Shown here: positions 59,808-64,000 of the stretch, in pieces | How positions within the stretch are numbered: position 1 is the stretch's first letter | How the letters are laid out: the number at the start of each line of letters is the position of its first letter | Assembly (NCBI GenBank): GCA_018266735.1 | Contig: JAFDZT010000002.1 | Coordinates: 712,023 to 776,022 of the forward strand | Direction of reading: 5' to 3' | DNA from: Bacteroidota bacterium | GTDB lineage: Bacteria; Bacteroidota; Ignavibacteria; Kapaibacteriales; Kapaibacteriaceae | Length of the DNA stretch: 64,000 bases | Position numbers and translations under genes: made by a program | Notes under the pieces: model-generated | The model's database searches: none | Told to the model about the DNA's origin: nothing | Seen by the model: the letters and a program-made list of their open reading frames with translations, nothing else

Positions 59808-60779
59808 TTAGAATTGGACGTTCAGACACAGTACTTTTGATTCAGGTTCATAGAAAACGTACAAGTGCCCTTCGTCACCAAAGATCATGTAATTATCAAA
59901 TGGCAAGTTTGCGATCTCCGGATCATCTTGTACGGCAATGTTAATGTCTGAACTTACGGCCATCACAAATCTCATGACTCTTCCACTTTTGGGACACGTT
60001 GGAATCTCAGGGTATTGATACCACAGGGGGACACCACAAATCAAATACTCTTGCTCGCGCATCACAAACTCCTTCCCCTTGATGCCTTCAATTGAACTGT
60101 ATCTCTGCAGCGAATACTGAACTCTCTCAGTGCCCTTCACAGTATCATCGATCCATGAATAGGTAAGCGCCTCGGGATTGAGTAAGACCGGTGCATCAGG
60201 ATCCTGATAGTCCAAGAATAACTTAAATGCACCTTCATACACGGGATACGCCATATGGAGCTTCTTAAGTTTCATCCATTCAAACCGAGGGTCAGTACAG
60301 TCGAGTGAACCTAGATAAATGAAGTTGGATTGTAGTGATTCATGGTGCGGAAGTGAGAATGATGTTGGCCTTTCCCCTCCAATTGAATGATTCCCATCTG
60401 AATCCTTCACAAGGAGGAACACCTCTCTATCTGGCCAATCTTGAAGCGGAAGAGCAATATCTAGTGTAACAGACTCTGTGATATCCAACGAATGTGTTCG
60501 CGCTTGGACGATTTTGTCGCCTTCAATGAGAAAGACCATCGCTGATTGCAGTTCACGAAAGAACTCAAACCCGGCAGCATTTGTGCCATGAGTGAGGAGG
60601 AACTTGGTCAGTTCATCTCTGTTGTAGAAATCTAGCTCCCAGCCAGCAAAGAAACGTGAACGCTTCTCGATACTAGTACTCTCGCTGTTGACCTCTATGC
60701 CAGGCCATAGACTGTGGAATATTTCCAAAATGCGTTTCAATGTGTCCTCTGATTCACATACTGGCGGATACAACCGCAC
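59808..60779 (-). CDS. DUF1963/YwqG-like protein in a lower-GC island
   Basis: 323 aa with a GTG start (60779) and an in-frame TAG seven codons upstream. No signal peptide. The C-terminal third reads YLICGVPLWYQYPEIPTCPKSGRVMRFVMAV followed by NYMIFGDEGHLYVFYEPESKVL, the order of motifs in DUF1963 (YwqG/YwqJ-associated) proteins: GxPxWxQxPxxPxCP and FGDxGxxYVF. The family is often found next to polymorphic toxins as a possible immunity protein, but no toxin is present here. Base composition is visibly lower in G+C than its neighbours and codon choice is different, suggesting horizontal gain. It is divergent in style from all surrounding genes. Confidence 0.7.
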   Translation of the reverse strand: MRLYPPVCESEDTLKRILEIFHSLWPGIEVNSESTSIEKRSRFFAGWELDFYNRDELTKFLLTHGTNAAGFEFFRELQSAMVFLIEGDKIVQARTHSLDITESVTLDIALPLQDWPDREVFLLVKDSDGNHSIGGERPTSFSLPHHESLQSNFIYLGSLDCTDPRFEWMKLKKLHMAYPVYEGAFKLFLDYQDPDAPVLLNPEALTYSWIDDTVKGTERVQYSLQRYSSIEGIKGKEFVMREQEYLICGVPLWYQYPEIPTCPKSGRVMRFVMAVSSDINIAVQDDPEIANLPFDNYMIFGDEGHLYVFYEPESKVLCLNVQF

Positions 60780-61035
60780 TTGGCTGGCGATTCGGGGCTA
60801 TCACTGCAACATATGCATTCAGAAAAAACTATGTGGTTCTTGACACGAAGACATTCCAACGCTTGCGATGCCATGATGCTTGTTGAGAGGTGACGGATGC
60901 TATGGTCATCTATAGATCTGCCCACGTGCGACTACTGCTCCAAACAATGAACCATTGCGTAGCAGAAACGTATTGCAAATGTATGTCACTAGGGATACTA
61001 CTGGCTTTGTAATCACTGCACCAGTTAAATGGTGC
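60780..61035. other. Lower-GC intergenic segment right of the DUF1963-like gene
   Basis: 256 nt with no supported gene. A short minus-strand frame across 60737-60925 would encode about 62 residues with a Cys cluster (ECICCSDSPESPAKCGCIR). It overlaps the DUF1963-like start and could be a lost N-terminal part joined by a frameshift, but there is no homology support. The right copy of the imperfect direct repeat lies at 60919-60940. Confidence 0.4.
60919..60940 (+). repeat. Imperfect direct repeat, right copy, flanking the DUF1963-like gene
   Basis: The 22-nt right-hand partner of 59672-59691. Both copies begin TGCCCACGT and end TGCTC. Confidence 0.3.
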
Positions 61036-62406
61036 TCACCCCCTCGCCGCCTTACGACCCCACACATAATACACCGGCACACCAAGCAGAACGATCACCA
61101 AGCCGGGCAAGGAGTACTCTTGCTTGTACATCAACAACGAGACACAGATGAAGGTAGCGGCAAGGATGTAGAGGGCGGGAAGGACGGGATAACCGAAGGC
61201 TTTGTAGGGACGTGGTGCGTTGGGTTGCGTTTTGCGGAGACGGAAGATGCCGGCAATGGTGGCAATGTAGAAGAGCAGCACGGCCATTACCACATAGTCG
61301 AGCAAGTTGCCGTAGGTGCCCGACAAACACAGGGCCGAAGCCCATGCAGCCTGGATCCACAAGGCATTGCGAGGGACCTGCTTTTCGCTGAGTTCACCGG
61401 CCTTCTTGAAGAAGAGCTTGTCGAGCGCCATCGCATAGTACGCGCGTGCGCCGGAGAGGATGAGACCGTTGTTGCAACCGAACGTCGAGACCATGATGAG
61501 GATGGCCATGATGGTGGCGCCGGGTGGACCGAACATCACCTGCGCCGCAGCCGCACCAACACGGTCTTTCTGCGCCGAAGCGATCTCGTTCAACGGCATC
61601 AGACACAGATAGGCGATGTTGGCCAGCAGATACAACACGGTGACCAACAACACACCGTACAGCAAACTCAAGGGAATGGTCTTCTTCGGGTCCTTCACTT
61701 CCGCCGCTGCGAACGTGATGTTGTTCCATGCATCGCTACTGAAGATGGAACCGACCATGGCCACGGCCAGCATGGGCAACAGTGCCAACGGTTCCGAAGG
61801 GACGAGATCCGTTACGCCGCTCATGTTCATGTGGAAGGCATCGCTTCCCCTTCCGATGATGATGCCCAGGAGTGCCAAGGCCACAACGCTGATGACCTTA
61901 GTGCTGGTGAACACATTCTGAATGATCTTGCCCACGCTCACACCACGCGCATTGACGGCGGTGAGGAACAGGATGGTGGCAATGGCAAGGACTTGCGCCC
62001 ATGACACGCCCCACGTTCCGATGGAGAAGATGCGATGATCTTCTGCGAAGAACGGTTGTAGCAGGCCCGTGTATTTGGCGAAGGCCATGGCCACGGCGGC
62101 AATGGTACCGGTCTGGATCACGGTGAAGAGCGTCCAGCCGTAGAGGAAGCCGGCAAGTGGACCGAATGCCTCGCGCAGGTAGACGTACTGTCCACCCGCC
62201 TCCGGCATCATCCCTGCAAGCTCACCATAACTGAGGGCGGCCGTGATCGTGATCAATCCTGTGATCCCCCATACCACCAACAGCAGCATGGGCGATGCCG
62301 TGATCCGCGCAATGTCCGCGCTCACAATGAAGATGCCCGAGCCGATCATCGATCCGGCCACGAGCATCGTTGCGTCGAATAATCCGAGCGCGCGTTTGAA
62401 CGACAT
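61036..62406 (-). CDS. APC-family amino-acid permease
   Basis: 456 aa, about twelve membrane helices. The first helix has the substrate-binding glycine motif ATMLVAGSMIGSGIFI; then LLVVWGITGLITITAALSYGELAGMMPEAGGQYVYLREAFGPLAGFLYGW, the family signature of helices 2-3. The remainder (FTSTKVISVVALALLGII, LLSLLYGVLLVTVLYLLANIAYL) fits the LAT/APC type. It transports amino acids by exchange or symport; specificity is unknown. The ATG overlaps the stop of the upstream permease by one base (TAATG), so the two are expressed together. No stop-proximal terminator was seen. Confidence 0.9.
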   Translation of the reverse strand: MSFKRALGLFDATMLVAGSMIGSGIFIVSADIARITASPMLLLVVWGITGLITITAALSYGELAGMMPEAGGQYVYLREAFGPLAGFLYGWTLFTVIQTGTIAAVAMAFAKYTGLLQPFFAEDHRIFSIGTWGVSWAQVLAIATILFLTAVNARGVSVGKIIQNVFTSTKVISVVALALLGIIIGRGSDAFHMNMSGVTDLVPSEPLALLPMLAVAMVGSIFSSDAWNNITFAAAEVKDPKKTIPLSLLYGVLLVTVLYLLANIAYLCLMPLNEIASAQKDRVGAAAAQVMFGPPGATIMAILIMVSTFGCNNGLILSGARAYYAMALDKLFFKKAGELSEKQVPRNALWIQAAWASALCLSGTYGNLLDYVVMAVLLFYIATIAGIFRLRKTQPNAPRPYKAFGYPVLPALYILAATFICVSLLMYKQEYSLPGLVIVLLGVPVYYVWGRKAARG

Positions 62407-63863
62407 TACAGCGTTCCCGCATCACTTCGTTTCCGAAGCACGGAGTTGCGTGCGCTATAGCCGAAGTAGATCAGGAATCCAAGTGCGAGCCAGATCACAA
62501 GTCGCAGCCATGTGTCGCCCGGAAGTGAGATCATCATGGCCAAGCAACAGATGATGCCCAGGATTGGAACCAACGGAACAAACGGCGTCTTGAAGGCGCG
62601 CGGAAGATCTGGCTGTGTTTTGCGAAGAACGATGATACCGGCACATACAAGACTGAAGGCAAAGAGCGTTCCGATACTCGTCATCTCGCCCACCACACTT
62701 CCGGGAACGAAGGCAGCAAAGAGTGACACGAACACGCAGAACAGCAGATTCGACTTCCATGGCGTGCCGAACTTCGAGTGGACCTCATGGAAGACCTTTG
62801 GCAGGAGACCGTCTTGACTCATGGAGAAGAAGACGCGCGACTGACCCATGAGCATGACCATGATCACCGACGAGTAGCCGGCAAGAATGGCGATCATGAT
62901 GGCCTGCTTCAGCCACTCATACGGCGTGTGCTCGATGGCAACAGCGACCGGTGCGATGCCGTCGTGTCCCTTGAACTCGGTGTAGTTCGCCATGCCTGTC
63001 ATCACGTGGGCGAAGAGGATGTAGAGGACGGTACAGATGACAAGAGAGGCAAGAATACCGATGGGCATGTCCTTCTTCGGGTCCTTTGCTTCTTGTGCGG
63101 CCGTCGACACGGCATCGAATCCGATGTAGGCAAAGAAGATCACGCCTGCTGCTCGAAGGATGCCGCTCCACCCGTACTCGCCGAACACGCCCGTGTTCTC
63201 AGGGATGTAGGGCACGTAGTTCGATGGATTGATGTATCCCCAACCAAGGGCGATGAAGACCAGTACAACGGCCACTTTCAGTCCGACGATGAAGCCGTTC
63301 ACGAGTGCCGATTCCTGCGTGCCGCGAATGAGCAGCAGCGACATGAGCACCACGATGAGCACGGCCGGCAGGTTCATGATACCATGGACGGCCTGTCCGT
63401 TCACGACGGCCTCCTGGAATGGGGAGATGGCCCACTCCATGGGTATCTGCACGCCCGCCTTGGCGAAGATCTTGACGAGATAGGCAGACCAACTGATAGA
63501 CACCGTGGCGGCACCGACAGCGTATTCAAGAACAAGATCCCAACCGATGATCCAGGCAACGAATTCACCCATGGTCGCATAGGAATACGTGTAGGCGCTT
63601 CCGGCCACCGGGATCATCGAGGCGAATTCAGCGTAGCACAGGCCGGCGAAGGCACAGGCAATGGCCGCGATCACAAAAGAGATGGTCACGGCCGGACCTG
63701 CATTGTTGGCAGCGGCACCACCCGTGATCGAGAACAGTCCAGCGCCAATGATGGCCCCGATGCCCAATGCCGTCAGATTCACAGGACCCAGCGTACGCTT
63801 CAGTCCATGATGCCCTGCCGCCTCGGCCTGCAACTCATGGATCTTCTTCTTTACGAACAGCAT
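62406..63863 (-). CDS. APC-family amino-acid permease, cationic amino-acid transporter type
   Basis: 485 aa, start at the ATG at 63863 (MLFVKKKIHELQAEAAGHHGLKRTLGPVNL). The short N-terminal helix ending LKRTLGPVNLTALGIGAIIGAGLFSITGGAAA is characteristic of the CAT/YfnA group, as is GLCYAEFASMIPVAGSAYTYSYATMGEFVAWIIGWDLVLEYAVGAATV. About 12-14 helices, with GFDAVSTAAQEAKDPKKDMPIGI in the middle. Probably imports basic or branched amino acids, but specificity is not certain. It heads a two-permease operon, with a TATCTTTG box 39 nt upstream of the ATG. Confidence 0.92.
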   Translation of the reverse strand: MLFVKKKIHELQAEAAGHHGLKRTLGPVNLTALGIGAIIGAGLFSITGGAAANNAGPAVTISFVIAAIACAFAGLCYAEFASMIPVAGSAYTYSYATMGEFVAWIIGWDLVLEYAVGAATVSISWSAYLVKIFAKAGVQIPMEWAISPFQEAVVNGQAVHGIMNLPAVLIVVLMSLLLIRGTQESALVNGFIVGLKVAVVLVFIALGWGYINPSNYVPYIPENTGVFGEYGWSGILRAAGVIFFAYIGFDAVSTAAQEAKDPKKDMPIGILASLVICTVLYILFAHVMTGMANYTEFKGHDGIAPVAVAIEHTPYEWLKQAIMIAILAGYSSVIMVMLMGQSRVFFSMSQDGLLPKVFHEVHSKFGTPWKSNLLFCVFVSLFAAFVPGSVVGEMTSIGTLFAFSLVCAGIIVLRKTQPDLPRAFKTPFVPLVPILGIICCLAMMISLPGDTWLRLVIWLALGFLIYFGYSARNSVLRKRSDAGTL

Positions 63864-63902
63864 TCGTTCCCCATTACAATTTGATAGCAATCATGCGTGT
63901 GG

Positions 63903-63910
63903 CAAAGATA
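63903..63910 (-). promoter_or_regulatory. Candidate -7 element of the two-permease operon (TATCTTTG)
   Basis: On the minus strand TATCTTTG (exact TAnnTTTG match) lies 39 nt upstream of the ATG at 63863, giving a short leader. On the plus strand, TATCTTCG at 63939-63946 is a similar box pointing rightwards out of the window. Confidence 0.45.
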
Positions 63911-63962
63911 GCAGAAGGTTCGAAAGTCAGCTAGGCCGTATCTTCGCAACCCATCTTGATTC

Positions 63963-63998
63963 TCTTCCCGGCATCCTCCCGGCATCTTCCCGGCAGCT
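63963..63998 (+). repeat. 11-bp tandem repeat at the right edge of the window
   Basis: Roughly three units of TTCCCGGCATC (reading TTCCCGGCATCC, TCCCGGCATC and TTCCCGGCAGC) occur in about 36 nt before the end of the window. Whether the array continues, or is the end of a minus-strand gene, cannot be told. Confidence 0.55.
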
Positions 63999-64000
63999 GC

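Noticed and set aside
63930..64000. 3' end of a minus-strand gene beyond the window
   Set aside because: Two frames end in stops near 63930 but the few codons available are repetitive and match nothing recognisable, so no CDS is called.

Overview
The window is a compact, G+C-rich bacterial chromosome segment. No rRNA, tRNA, transposase, phage gene or CRISPR array is visible. The best guess is the Bacteroidota/Chlorobi side of the FCB group, possibly an Ignavibacteria or Kapabacteria-like organism. Grounds for this: four secreted proteins end in type IX secretion (T9SS)-like sorting domains, two of them very large choice-of-anchor/ASH repeat proteins; there are two carboxypeptidase-domain TonB-type outer-membrane proteins and a C25-like secreted protein; and TAnnTTTG-like -7 promoter elements recur. 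The exact taxon is inference.

Layout. 1-4.6 kb: the start of a secreted protein on the minus strand, magnesium transporter MgtE, a TonB-type outer-membrane protein and a small membrane protein. 4.6-6.8 kb: the FeoA-FeoB ferrous iron operon with a candidate operator on its promoter. 6.8-12.1 kb: a Y-family DNA polymerase, an SDR-like protein coupled to an orphan peptide-binding lipoprotein, and a helical protein. 12-20.9 kb (minus): an aldehyde dehydrogenase and a RidA-family deaminase resembling the 2-aminomuconate steps of kynurenine breakdown, followed in the same run by a giant glycine-rich T9SS protein and a double OmpA-domain protein. 20.9-24.2 kb: XerC-like recombinase, Gfo/Idh oxidoreductase and a PorV/DUF5723-like outer-membrane protein. 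24.3-28.5 kb (minus): tandem arylsulfotransferase-like paralogs and an aldo/keto reductase, separated by heptamer-repeat spacers. 28.5-40.4 kb: LeuRS, a secreted beta-propeller-like protein, an MFS transporter, an LpqF/ORF12-like serine hydrolase, then a tight run MiaE-Fmt-GDPD-SemiSWEET-YiiX-like, an HsdR_N nuclease-domain protein coupled to PyrC, and a small secreted zinc-motif protein.

40.4-44.1 kb (minus): an unusual coupled operon CHASE2 sensor -> FecR-like protein -> NfeD -> SPFH (band 7). 44.2-48.9 kb: an M16 peptidase overlapping an AddA/RecB-type helicase-nuclease. 48.8-55.1 kb (minus): a HI0933-type flavoprotein and a giant LamG plus choice-of-anchor T9SS protein. 55.2-57.3 kb: a C25/gingipain-like T9SS protein whose catalytic residues look replaced. 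57.3-59.6 kb (minus): a second TonB receptor. 59.6-61.0 kb: a lower-GC island carrying one DUF1963-like gene. 61.0-63.9 kb (minus): two coupled APC-family amino-acid permeases.

The most unusual signals are: (1) a TATCTTTG-like box 3-5 nt upstream of several ATG codons, which predicts leaderless mRNAs; (2) three intergenic spacers built from 7-bp tandem repeats, one folded into a 23-bp inverted repeat between convergent genes; (3) the CHASE2-FecR-NfeD-SPFH operon, in which the sensor has no output domain; (4) the apparently dead C25-like T9SS protein; (5) the glycine-rich, ALK-like domain in a giant secreted protein.
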